DNA of 11,957 bases from Erythrobacter sp. CCH5-A1 (GCF_001557115.1 NZ_LSKQ01000052.1:1-11957); one strand, 5' to 3'. Positions 1-7,257 are shown, counted from the first letter of the stretch. Numbers and translations are program-made. The notes: a model not told the origin generated them from the sequence alone.

Positions 1-718
1 GCACCGCCGGCGCCGGGTAGCCTGCAAACGCACCCTCATGAATAAGAGAGGTTAGTAGGACAGCGCTAGCGGGTGAGAGAGGCGTCCGCAGCGATTTGAT
101 CAACTCTGCGGTGAACAGACTCATGCCGATCCCACCTGCATCATCAAGAACGACTTCGCCATCCGCAGCGGCGATGGCTACGATCCCGCGCGTAAGGCCC
201 AGTCGGCGGCGCGACAAGATCTCCTCCATCGCAGGCCCCGCCAACCCGCGCCGCAGCTGCTCGGTTTCTGTCGGGAATGCATGATCGCGGCATGCATCGG
301 CAACAATGATCGTGAAGCCGTCATCATGCCGGTCCAGTCGATGCGCAACGCGACCGAGATCGAGCCCCCCGGCTCGAAAGCTCTGCAAAGATGCCGACTC
401 GCACAGCATGAAGTAGTCATCGCCGTGCGCGATGCCGTGACCAGCAAAGTAGAAGAACACGATTGCGTCTTTGAGTTCCTCCGCCCGTGCCGCGAAGGTT
501 TCAAAGGCTGTGACCAAATCGTCCAGCGAGTGCGGGTCGTTGCGATTTGGCTCGTCGCCGAAAACTGTAACCTCAAAACCGCATGTTTCGAGCTGCTCTG
601 CCAGTGCCAATACGCCTGCGACAGGTGTCTGGAGTTGTGCAAAGCCGCTGCCGACCTTGTAGACCTCTTGAGCAATCAGAAGCGCGATTCGGGGGGGGGC
701 TATCGCATCCATTTGCAT
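1..718 (-). CDS. Caspase-like (peptidase C14/metacaspase-type) protein, C-terminus beyond window
   Basis: Reading the minus strand from ATG 718 gives 239 residues without a stop, running off the left edge, so the C-terminal part is missing. The caspase p20 core is clear. The catalytic His is in FAGHG (H94), after the hydrophobic strand AIVFFYF. The catalytic Cys is in ADACRD (C143), after strand FTIIVA. The N-terminal strand (RIALLIAQ, 10-17) is followed by a TPVAGVLALAEQL helix and GFEVTVF, the usual opening of bacterial caspases. GIGMSLFTAELIKSL (about 196-210) matches the p10 helix. These proteases cleave proteins, often as the death effector of bacterial conflict systems. The start is ATG 718 or ATG 712; an in-frame TAG at 730-728 rules out anything upstream, and no good Shine-Dalgarno is visible. 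Codons 7-10 contain nine C in a row. The gene diverges from the operon beginning at 821. Family assignment is firm; membership in the neighbouring system is inferred. Confidence 0.9.
   Translation of the reverse strand, partial: MQMDAIAPPRIALLIAQEVYKVGSGFAQLQTPVAGVLALAEQLETCGFEVTVFGDEPNRNDPHSLDDLVTAFETFAARAEELKDAIVFFYFAGHGIAHGDDYFMLCESASLQSFRAGGLDLGRVAHRLDRHDDGFTIIVADACRDHAFPTETEQLRRGLAGPAMEEILSRRRLGLTRGIVAIAAADGEVVLDDAGGIGMSLFTAELIKSLRTPLSPASAVLLTSLIHEGAFAGYPAPAV
691..699. repeat. Nine-base G/C homopolymer in the 5' end of the caspase gene
   Basis: Nine consecutive G on the plus strand (C on the coding strand) cover codons 7-10 (Ala-Pro-Pro-Arg) of the caspase-like gene. Gain or loss of one base would shift the frame almost at the start codon. 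Tracts of this length are known contingency sites in some bacteria, but nothing here proves switching. Confidence 0.9.
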
Positions 719-820
719 GCAGGGAAACTAGAGCAGCCAATTTGTGTGCGCAATTCAATGTTATTGCAGAACAGGAGGAATTCGCCAGACTGTCTGCGTT
801 ACGAACGCGGAGCACGAGAC

Positions 821-1915
821 GTGATCGACCCCACGAACGCAGCCTATCGCCAAACTGTCGGGCGGGCGGCGCATGCACTTGTCGGTATTGGCTTCTATGA
901 GCAGGCCATCCCGGATTTCACCGCAAAATTTGATCTCTTCCGTGACATGGTAGGCATGACCAAAACGGCATGGCCTGACAATATCTTCGCTAGGCTGCTC
1001 TTCGGTGACCAGCAGGGATCAGCGGTAAACTGGAGTAGGAAAAAGAATGGGCAAACCAGCTTCTCTTCAGAGGATGCGGCTGCGACAGCACAAATAATGA
1101 ACTTCTTTGCCGGATTTTCGGTCGATGATCTGACGGGCTATCAGTCCTCGCGGTTTGATGCGCCTTGTATCGCCTTCATGATGACCCAAAAGCCAGGCAA
1201 TGCCTCGCTACGAGCCGTGGACCTCGCCTTGCCGTCGCTCGAGTTTGCTGGGCGACTGGCAAGTCTTCTCAAGTTCACTGATCAGGAAATCAGCAACGAC
1301 ATTCTTCACGATAGAGCAATGAAGTACCTTCACGGCCTTCGCAATGTTTGCGATCGAGAAAAGGCGGTCGCATTCTTACGCGGTCGGCAGCGCGGTGAAG
1401 GGCTAACTCGGTTCGGCGGTGCGCAAGTCCAGCCCGAACAACCGCCTTGGGAGCGCGAGCCGATCACCTTTCGAGCTGGTGACAAGCCTATCGTGGGACT
1501 CGATTTCGTCTCCAAGGAGCCGTGTGAGATCTGGGGGGTTACGATCCGTGATCCCCGTCCGAGCAGCATGACGCCGCGCGCGGGTCCTTTGTGCTGGGAC
1601 GAACCCTGGGAGAACCTCGTCCGTTGGTCGCCGCCGCGCGGACCGATCGAGCCCGGTGAACCACTCGTCATCGACTATGGGTCCATCGTCGACATGCGCG
1701 GGGAATACAGCGTCTATCTCCTTGTCGATGCGAGTGCCAAAGGCGACTTACGGAAATCCTTGGGCAAAGGGGATCGTCTGTCGGTGCCCGTCGAGGCATT
1801 GCACGCACTGCTGGCGAACGCGGGAAGTTCAAAGGCGAAGCCCGAGTTCGACTGCTATATGGCGCGCTACAAGGTCCGGGGAGCGCTTTTGGAGCAAAGG
1901 GACGCGAATGCCTGA
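821..1915 (+). CDS. Hypothetical protein, first gene of the ZorAB-like operon
   Basis: A 364-residue protein that I do not recognise. GTG 821 is chosen as the start because GGAG lies at 809-812, eight bases upstream. The frame is open back to 281, but that stretch is antisense to the caspase gene. In-frame ATG 758 (385 residues) is an alternative but lacks a Shine-Dalgarno. The first 200 or so residues look mixed alpha-helical (helices around FYEQAIPDFTAKFDLFRDMV and LEFAGRLASLLKF). A Pro-rich linker (PEQPPWEREP) follows. The second half alternates short hydrophobic strands with turns (FVSKEPCEIWGVTIRDP, GEYSVYLLVDAS) and could be a beta-sandwich. There is no signal peptide, membrane segment or catalytic motif that I can name. 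Its end overlaps the next gene by 8 bp, so the two are probably translationally coupled. It may be an adaptor or sensor of the neighbouring system; this is inference from position only. Confidence 0.75.
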   Translation: MIDPTNAAYRQTVGRAAHALVGIGFYEQAIPDFTAKFDLFRDMVGMTKTAWPDNIFARLLFGDQQGSAVNWSRKKNGQTSFSSEDAAATAQIMNFFAGFSVDDLTGYQSSRFDAPCIAFMMTQKPGNASLRAVDLALPSLEFAGRLASLLKFTDQEISNDILHDRAMKYLHGLRNVCDREKAVAFLRGRQRGEGLTRFGGAQVQPEQPPWEREPITFRAGDKPIVGLDFVSKEPCEIWGVTIRDPRPSSMTPRAGPLCWDEPWENLVRWSPPRGPIEPGEPLVIDYGSIVDMRGEYSVYLLVDASAKGDLRKSLGKGDRLSVPVEALHALLANAGSSKAKPEFDCYMARYKVRGALLEQRDANA

Positions 1916-2171
1916 TTCGTATCTTGACCGACTGATCGGCTCACAGGGGCACATGGTGCACCGAATTCGCGCTAAGGACACGACGGGGCGCTGGGCGATC
2001 TATTTCGTCTATGTCCGCGAGAATCGCGAATCAGCGTTCATGGCTGCGATTGAGGGCGACGGTGCGATCGACATCGATCATTTCGGCGACGTTCTTGCGT
2101 CCTGCTATGGTGAGGAGCCAACGGCGGAATTGAAAGTATATCTCAAAGAGAAATACGGGTTTTCTGTCTAG
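1908..2171 (+). CDS. Small hypothetical protein (87 aa)
   Basis: An 87-residue protein starting at ATG 1908, which overlaps the stop of the upstream gene by 8 bp (ATGCCTGA). An AAAGGGA Shine-Dalgarno-like sequence lies about seven bases upstream. The frame is open further back to 1656, but that part is out of frame inside the preceding gene. The sequence suggests a compact alpha/beta fold: a charged N-terminus, a strand pair (WAIYFVYV), then acidic helices ending in ELKVYLKEKYGFSV. It has no Cys-based metal site, membrane segment or signal peptide. I do not recognise the family. The overlap suggests it is made in step with the 364-residue protein and may bind it. A 61-bp gap, the largest inside the operon, separates it from the AAA+ gene. 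Confidence 0.75.
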   Translation: MPDSYLDRLIGSQGHMVHRIRAKDTTGRWAIYFVYVRENRESAFMAAIEGDGAIDIDHFGDVLASCYGEEPTAELKVYLKEKYGFSV

Positions 2172-2232
2172 CGACTCCCTCAGAATTATTCCCTACTTTG
2201 AATAGTATTTGATGCGATGAAGGGCCGCACAA

Positions 2233-3150
2233 ATGAATGATGGGCTTCGGAAAAATGTGCGCCAGCGCAGCCATTTCATGGTCAAAGCGCCAAGATTTAA
2301 AATCAAGCGAGATCTCATTATCGGCCCTGAGACATCTCAGGCGCTTGAGGAGTGTATATCTCTGTTTATGCATCACGAGACGATTTACACGGACTGGGGA
2401 TTTGCTGAAGTCGACCCGTTGGGTCGTGCAGCAACCGTGAATTTTCATGGGCCACCTGGAACCGGGAAAACAATGGCAGCTGAAGCGCTGGCCGGATCGC
2501 TCAACATGACCTTCCTAGCGCTCAACATAGCGGACCTGGAAAGCAGCTTGAAGGGCGAGATGGCGAAAAACATCCAGGCTGCCTTCGAATTGGCTTACGA
2601 GGAGGGTGCCCTGCTGTTTTTCGACGAAGCAGATGCTTTGCTTGGACGCCGTATCGCAGTGTCGCAAGGTATAGATAACGACATTAATGCGACCCGAAAC
2701 ACCTTTATGACCGAGCTAAACAAGCATCAGGGCCTTGTTGTATTTGCGACCAATTTCTCCCGTGATTACGATGATGCGATCCTGAGCCGCATCACGCACC
2801 AGGTGTATTTCGCCCTTCCGGACATAAAAGAGAGACGCGGTCTGTGGTCGAAGATGCTTGTAAGCGGGATACCCCTTGCCGGAGACCGTAACGAAATCAT
2901 CGAAGACGCAGTGAGAGCCTCACAAGGATTGTCCGGTCGCGACATCTTGCATTCCATGAGGCGGGCTCTTCCCTCAGTCCTGATGGAGGCGCAATCCGGT
3001 GTAACTGACTTTCGGCTTGAAAGCCGACATGTCGTCGGGGCGATCGAAGCTATCAGGCGGCGATATCGCAAGCAAGAGCAGGCGGCCAAGCCGGAAGATA
3101 CCGACCCCGACAACGCTGGTTCGCTGAAACGAAACCTGAATATGCAATAG
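2233..3150 (+). CDS. AAA+ ATPase (classic AAA, Cdc48/spastin/FtsH-like module)
   Basis: A 305-residue protein with one complete AAA module. Walker A is GPPGTGKT (73-80). Walker B is LLFFDEAD (127-134). Sensor 1 is FATN (N174). A probable arginine finger is R186 in ILSRI. The lid carries GLSGRDI (232-238), the sensor-2 region of classic AAA proteins. Such proteins form hexameric rings that remodel or unfold protein partners using ATP. No protease domain or membrane segment is fused to it, so it must act on or with other proteins. The basic C-terminal stretch (RRRYRKQEQ) is followed by a short polar tail. The start ATG 2233 has an AAGGG about eight bases upstream; ATG 2278 is a weaker alternative. 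The next gene follows after 10 bp. In this locus it may couple the membrane motor to an effector, or regulate the caspase; that is inference. Canonical Zorya loci do not contain this type of ATPase. Confidence 0.93.
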   Translation: MNDGLRKNVRQRSHFMVKAPRFKIKRDLIIGPETSQALEECISLFMHHETIYTDWGFAEVDPLGRAATVNFHGPPGTGKTMAAEALAGSLNMTFLALNIADLESSLKGEMAKNIQAAFELAYEEGALLFFDEADALLGRRIAVSQGIDNDINATRNTFMTELNKHQGLVVFATNFSRDYDDAILSRITHQVYFALPDIKERRGLWSKMLVSGIPLAGDRNEIIEDAVRASQGLSGRDILHSMRRALPSVLMEAQSGVTDFRLESRHVVGAIEAIRRRYRKQEQAAKPEDTDPDNAGSLKRNLNMQ

Positions 3151-3160
3151 GAGGCCTGCG

Positions 3161-4669
3161 ATGTGGGAAGCGATGAGGAGTTGGGGCCGCTCTGTTCTGT
3201 CCGTTCTTGGTAGTGCTGTGCAAAGCGGCATTCGCTATGCAGTTGATACTGGAAAGAAAATCGTCAGTGTAGGCAAGCGCGTTGTCAATGCAGCGTTATC
3301 GGCCGCGAAGGAGGCGTTGATCAAGACAGCAATCGTGATTGCAGATCATGGGCACAGCTTCGTTGATAGCGTCAAAAGAACTTGGACAGCGGTCAAGCCC
3401 TATCTTCAAGCAGTCGGCCAACCCATTCTCGCATTTCTGAAATCAGCGACTTCGGCACACCCGAGACTTAATGCCTTTGTACACGCGGTCGACAAGCTCC
3501 TGGATCTGGCGCTGAAGTTCTTCGTGACCCCGATCGCGGCGGCGCTCGAGAAGGCGGTCCGTTGGACGATCGACATGATCACGAAGGTCGTTGATCGGTT
3601 CATTCGGAAAGACGAGTGGGGGGGGGCCAGACGGAAACGTGACTTGCTTCGGGAGAAGGCAGCCGAAATGATGGCTGCCAACCCCGATGAGGCCCACACT
3701 CTGCTGCTACTCGCGATGTTCATCGATTTCGAACTTGCCAGAGCGGGAGTGGCCCAGGCGCTCGAACAAACAGATATGGACAATTTCGATCAATATCTGC
3801 GTCTGCAGGCAGCTCAAAGCTTGCTCGAACTGGCAGAACTTCGGCTTCGAAACACCGAGGATTTCGGCAGATTGACGGAAGCCGACTTTCTGATTGTGGA
3901 GATGGGATCGGCTATGCTCGGCCATGGTGGCCAGCTTGATGAAGAAAAGCTCGCGATGCTTAACGACATCATAGAGGCTGAGTACGGGAGCAGACTGTTT
4001 CCTTTCGTCTTCGAGAAGCTCCTTATCGCCTGGGCGGCGCGATCTGTGGAACTGGATCGACTCTACAAAGCGGAGGCGGGTAAGGTGTCGGCCCTCCTTC
4101 ACCGGCGAGCCATTCTTAGTTCGAAACTAAGGCCAAGCATGTCCCAAGAGGAAAAGGACGCAATCAGCGTTCAGATTGCGAACGTTGAAGCCGAAGTCGA
4201 GATGGCGCAGGAATTGGCTGATGAAGCTCTCGAACGAGCTGAGACGATGAGCCGTTATCAGCATGCCGGCGAAGGGGTACTGCTCCAAGTACAAAAGAGC
4301 GACGATGCCCTGGCGGCGGACCTAGACGACATTGAGACCAAGACAGCGCTCGAAATTGCGCCTCTCCTGATCGGGTTCATCGAAAAGGGTGTGGCTTGGT
4401 CCGACATTCGACCAAGAGAGATAGCCGATAAGATCGATCGCTTCGCGCTGCTCTATCAGGAGGCCTACAAGCAGCGGATGATGCGTCTGGAATTCGGAAG
4501 CGGCCATGACGACGAGACCGACGAGGCGGAGGGCGACGCGCAGTCCGAGACCGATAGCGCTGCGCCTGAAATCAAGGATGATAATGAAGACCCTATTGGC
4601 GGCGCGAACGGAGTTGAGTCTGATCACGATAAGCCGGACGATCTGTCAAACTCAGCCGGGGAAGAATGA
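3161..4669 (+). CDS. Helical protein with amphipathic N-terminus and acidic C-terminal tail, unknown function
   Basis: A 502-residue protein of no family I recognise. The start ATG 3161 has a strong AGGAGG just upstream, overlapping the end of the AAA+ gene region. Residues 1-150 are a chain of Ala/Val/Lys-rich amphipathic helices (for example YAVDTGKKIVSVGKRVVNAA), with no clear transmembrane span but suited to peripheral membrane or bundle packing. Residues 155-445 are almost wholly helical, with a probable coiled coil around 325-365. Residues 448-502 are a very acidic, disordered tail rich in Asp/Glu/Ser. There is no enzymatic motif. Nine G in a row at 3618-3626 interrupt it at residues 153-155. 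The stop overlaps the next start by 4 bp (ATGA), so it is coupled to the ZorA-like gene. A role as the cytoplasmic partner linking the motor tail to the AAA+ protein is plausible but untested. Confidence 0.85.
   Translation: MWEAMRSWGRSVLSVLGSAVQSGIRYAVDTGKKIVSVGKRVVNAALSAAKEALIKTAIVIADHGHSFVDSVKRTWTAVKPYLQAVGQPILAFLKSATSAHPRLNAFVHAVDKLLDLALKFFVTPIAAALEKAVRWTIDMITKVVDRFIRKDEWGGARRKRDLLREKAAEMMAANPDEAHTLLLLAMFIDFELARAGVAQALEQTDMDNFDQYLRLQAAQSLLELAELRLRNTEDFGRLTEADFLIVEMGSAMLGHGGQLDEEKLAMLNDIIEAEYGSRLFPFVFEKLLIAWAARSVELDRLYKAEAGKVSALLHRRAILSSKLRPSMSQEEKDAISVQIANVEAEVEMAQELADEALERAETMSRYQHAGEGVLLQVQKSDDALAADLDDIETKTALEIAPLLIGFIEKGVAWSDIRPREIADKIDRFALLYQEAYKQRMMRLEFGSGHDDETDEAEGDAQSETDSAAPEIKDDNEDPIGGANGVESDHDKPDDLSNSAGEE
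3618..3626. repeat. Nine-base G homopolymer inside the 502-aa protein gene
   Basis: Nine consecutive G encode Trp-Gly-Gly in DEWGGARRKR. A one-base slip would truncate the protein after about 155 residues, leaving only the amphipathic N-terminal part. It is the second tract of exactly this length in the locus. Confidence 0.9.
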
Positions 4670-6087
4670 GCATGGCCGCAGATGTCCCGTCCTATTCGAT
4701 GTCACCTGGCGCGATTGCCCATTTTCTTTGGTTTCAACAGGGAGAATGGCTGCCAATAATTCTTGTTTCGTTGATGGCGATATCAGCTTTCGGCGTGCTT
4801 GCTTGGACGTCAGCAAACGCCAATGAAAAAAACTGGAAAACGAAATGGGAAGATCTGAAGAGTGATGATTATGGTTCGATTGCCGACATCAGCGAGGCCA
4901 TCGCACATCCATCAGAGCGTTGGTGTTCGATTCTGCCAAGCCTGTTGCTTGTAGCGGGGCTGCTTGGCACGTTTATTGGCCTAGGGATATCGCTAGACGC
5001 TGCAAGTCAAGTCTTCGAGAACGCAAATAGTAGTAGTGCGGAAATCGAACAGGTTCTCATCGGCTTGGGCGCAAAATTCAAAACCTCGACATGGGGCATT
5101 ATATTCTTTCTTTTCGTGAGGATCACCTCAAAGCTCAAGGATTGGGAAAGCCAACGTCTTAATTTCTGTATAACCAATATCACGAGACAGAGAACGACCT
5201 CTAGGATCAATGACCGACGCTTCATGGAACGTCTAACAACGGCCGTTAAAGAGCAAATTCAGCACTCTGAGCGAAGCTCGATACCTTTCCTCAAGAAAAT
5301 TAGCGAGGGAATAGAGCACTTCGTCTCTGCGAACGAACAAAACATGGGTAAAATTCGCGCTTCCGCTTCCGAGATGGCCGCTGCGGCCCAGCTCATGAAA
5401 AGCTCGGCGGAGACAATGTCAAGTGCATCAAACGCACTCGAAGGAGCAGCTAACGGCCTCAGTGGCGAGATACAGGCATTTGGAAACAAGGTTGACGAGA
5501 CCTTGGGCGGGATAAAGTCTGATCTCGGAGCCGCAATAGAAGGTATGAGCAATACTATCGGTCGCCAGATGGATCAGATGGCTGGCAGCATGAAATCATC
5601 AACCGATGAAATTGAAATTACAATGAATAAACTTCAGAATTCGGTTGGCGAGACGATGAAAGAAATGAGTCAAGACATCAAGACGTCCATCGAAGATCAG
5701 AGTCATGCTGTTGCGCAGACACAAGAGGCCGTGTCGGCTCTCCTTCTAGCTGCAACAAGGTTAAGCGAGCCTGTGAACAGACTCTCACGCGAAGTAAAAG
5801 AAAATGTGACGCGTATGCAAAGGGATGCGCTCGTCATCCAGGACCTGGCGAATATCAGTCTAGAGAGTGGCGAGAAGTTGAAGGACTTCATGAAAACCGA
5901 GGCCGATCAGCTAGCCAGGCTGACAGGTGCATTGCAGAGCGCGATCTCGCGTGATGATCGGATTGCATCGGATGTGCACCGCATCTCACAACAGGTGACG
6001 GAACTTCAGAAGCTTGCTGCTCGCCTGGCCAACTTGTCCAGAACCGAGCAGGTCATTTTGTCCCATGGTGATGAGAGCGAGACATAA
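4666..6087 (+). CDS. ZorA-like MotA/TolQ/ExbB-family proton channel protein with coiled-coil tail
   Basis: A 473-residue inner-membrane protein. Membrane segments lie at about 27-48 (PIILVSLMAISAFGVLAW), 86-110 (including LLVAGLLGTFIGLGISL) and 137-152 (KFKTSTWGIIFFLF). The last two carry the GLLGTFIGL and F-x-TS-x-x-G signatures of the MotA/ExbB domain, with T102, T140 and S141 as candidate ion-path residues. Residues 170-473 form a long, Ser/Ala-rich helical tail with heptad character, the layout of ZorA, whose pentamer surrounds a ZorB dimer and extends a tail into the cytoplasm. The tail is shorter than that of type I ZorA as I recall it. The gene overlaps its upstream neighbour by 4 bp. 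The second ATG, at 4672, is better spaced from GGGGA (4658-4662) and may be the real start. The paired ZorB-like gene follows with a 1-bp overlap. Family is clear; orthology to a named Zorya type is not. Confidence 0.88.
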   Translation: MSMAADVPSYSMSPGAIAHFLWFQQGEWLPIILVSLMAISAFGVLAWTSANANEKNWKTKWEDLKSDDYGSIADISEAIAHPSERWCSILPSLLLVAGLLGTFIGLGISLDAASQVFENANSSSAEIEQVLIGLGAKFKTSTWGIIFFLFVRITSKLKDWESQRLNFCITNITRQRTTSRINDRRFMERLTTAVKEQIQHSERSSIPFLKKISEGIEHFVSANEQNMGKIRASASEMAAAAQLMKSSAETMSSASNALEGAANGLSGEIQAFGNKVDETLGGIKSDLGAAIEGMSNTIGRQMDQMAGSMKSSTDEIEITMNKLQNSVGETMKEMSQDIKTSIEDQSHAVAQTQEAVSALLLAATRLSEPVNRLSREVKENVTRMQRDALVIQDLANISLESGEKLKDFMKTEADQLARLTGALQSAISRDDRIASDVHRISQQVTELQKLAARLANLSRTEQVILSHGDESET

Positions 6088-6809
6088 TGATGCGGGAGAA
6101 GGAGAACGAATGGATTGCGATCGCTGATCTCATGGCGGGCGCAGTCGGCGTCGTCCTTCTCTTCTTTGTCGTCGCTGCTATCAAGGAGAAACAATCGGAC
6201 CCTGCTGCTGAAGCTGCACGAGAACGTGCTGCCCTGCTCAACGGCATCGTGGAGGCAATAAACAGCAAACAAGGAGAAGGAGTGAGCATTGCCATTGATA
6301 AGGATGGCATAATCCGGCTTCCGAGCAAGAACATGTTCGACAGCAGCGCAACACAGCTGAATGCTCAGGGACGGTCAGTTATTGATTTGATGCTCTTAGA
6401 ATTGTCGCAAACATTACCGTGTTATGTGAAGAGTTCTGACAATCGTGTTCTTTGCACAAACGAGCATCCACGCCGTGTAGGATGCAAGCCTTCATCGCAA
6501 AGCGCTGGTTCGACCTGTGTCCGGCCCAAGGTCCTGTTCGAGACAGTAATGATCGAAGGCCACGCAGATGCCAACATCGCCAGCGGATCATGCGACAATT
6601 GGTGTCTTTCTACGGAGCGTGCGGGGTCAATCCTGAAGATCGGGACACAAGTTTACCCGGAGTTGTTCGCACTGAAAAATGCCCAAGGGCAAGACGTATT
6701 CGGCCTTGCTGGATACGGCGACCGACGCCCAATTGTTGGATATGATGGCGGTGACGAACGCCAAAGGAGGGTTGATATCCGTTTCATTGTTGAAGGTAGC
6801 CCCCGTTGA
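6087..6809 (+). CDS. ZorB-like MotB/OmpA-family stator protein
   Basis: A 240-residue protein with a short cytoplasmic N-terminus and one membrane helix (about 10-32, AIADLMAGAVGVVLLFFVVA). D14, near its start, is placed like the proton-carrying Asp of MotB/ZorB. A linker and plug-like region (about 33-90) follow, then an OmpA-like peptidoglycan-binding domain with IEGHAD (156-161), LSTERA (174-179), GYGDRRP and RRVDIRF. It would sit as a dimer inside the ZorA-like pentamer and anchor to the cell wall. Unusually, six cysteines (C112, C123, C133, C144, C169, C173) lie in the periplasmic part, most of them in an insertion before the IEGHAD strand, which suggests disulfides. The start ATG 6087 shares one base with the stop of the upstream gene (TAATG); a second ATG follows at 6090. 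It is the last gene of the operon and faces the antitoxin gene across 118 bp. Confidence 0.9.
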   Translation: MMREKENEWIAIADLMAGAVGVVLLFFVVAAIKEKQSDPAAEAARERAALLNGIVEAINSKQGEGVSIAIDKDGIIRLPSKNMFDSSATQLNAQGRSVIDLMLLELSQTLPCYVKSSDNRVLCTNEHPRRVGCKPSSQSAGSTCVRPKVLFETVMIEGHADANIASGSCDNWCLSTERAGSILKIGTQVYPELFALKNAQGQDVFGLAGYGDRRPIVGYDGGDERQRRVDIRFIVEGSPR

Positions 6810-6927
6810 TCATCGAAAACTATATTGGGTAATTCCTTCTATTTATTGAGACGCTGATTACCATAGATTTTTAGTAATTTAGACTCTGTGCGGGGAGGAG
6901 GGGCGAATGGCTATCGAACCAGCGCTG

Positions 6928-7257
6928 TCATGCAACCGCATCAAGCCCGCTGCGCTGGATTATCGACAACAGCCGGAGTGCCGGACCTCCCGGCTTCTTC
7001 GCTCCGCGCTCCCAGTCCGACACAAGGTTCTTCGATACGTTGAGATAGCGCGCGAATACTGGCTGCGATACACGCTCCGCTTCGCGAATCGCCTTGATCT
7101 CGTCCGGCGACAGAACTGGCGCAGGCGCAAGGCAGGTCTCATTGAACTCACGCATGGTGCGCTTGTCGATGCTGCCCGCGTCGTGGAGGCCTTCCATCAT
7201 CTCGTGGACCGCGGCCATCGCCTCGCTCTTGTAGGTCTTTGCCTTAGCCTTGCTCAT
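6928..7257 (-). CDS. Xre-family antitoxin (HigA-like / NadS-type transcriptional regulator)
   Basis: A 109-residue DNA-binding protein. The helix-turn-helix spans about 52-90, with VSQPVFARYLNVSKNLVSDW and ERGAKKPGGPALRLL, the arrangement typical of antitoxins paired with RelE-type toxins. The N-terminal part contains TMREFNETCL, also typical of this family. It neutralises the toxin encoded just upstream and probably represses the shared promoter. Its ATG at 7257 overlaps the end of the toxin gene by 14 bp, giving the toxin-first order seen in HigBA-like modules. Only a weak Shine-Dalgarno (GTGAAAG) is present, so expression probably depends on coupling to the toxin gene. The gene is the last of the minus-strand operon and converges with the ZorB-like gene. 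Confidence 0.93.
   Translation of the reverse strand: MSKAKAKTYKSEAMAAVHEMMEGLHDAGSIDKRTMREFNETCLAPAPVLSPDEIKAIREAERVSQPVFARYLNVSKNLVSDWERGAKKPGGPALRLLSIIQRSGLDAVA

Noticed and set aside
178..675. Open frame of 165 codons on the minus strand
   Set aside because: It is shifted one base from the caspase frame, has no recognisable motif and a Ser/Arg-rich composition typical of an out-of-frame reading; the correct frame carries both caspase motifs.
281..820. Long upstream extension of the first plus-strand gene
   Set aside because: This part is antisense to the caspase gene and shows no domain; GTG 821 has a properly spaced GGAG.
4666..6809. Flagellar motor MotAB or TolQR/ExbBD instead of ZorAB
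   Set aside because: No flagellar, chemotaxis, Tol or TonB genes are nearby. The long coiled-coil C-terminal tail of the channel protein and the OmpA-like domain of its partner fit ZorAB better, although the pair shares the same superfamily.
2233..6809. Canonical type I, II or III Zorya
   Set aside because: No ZorC/ZorD helicase pair, ZorE HNH protein or ZorF/ZorG-like genes are visible; an AAA+ ATPase and an unknown helical protein occupy their place.
6857..6878. Possible terminator hairpin between the convergent ZorB-like and antitoxin genes
   Set aside because: Only a 5-bp AT-rich stem (ATTAC/GTAAT) with a 12-base loop and no following T run; too weak to call.
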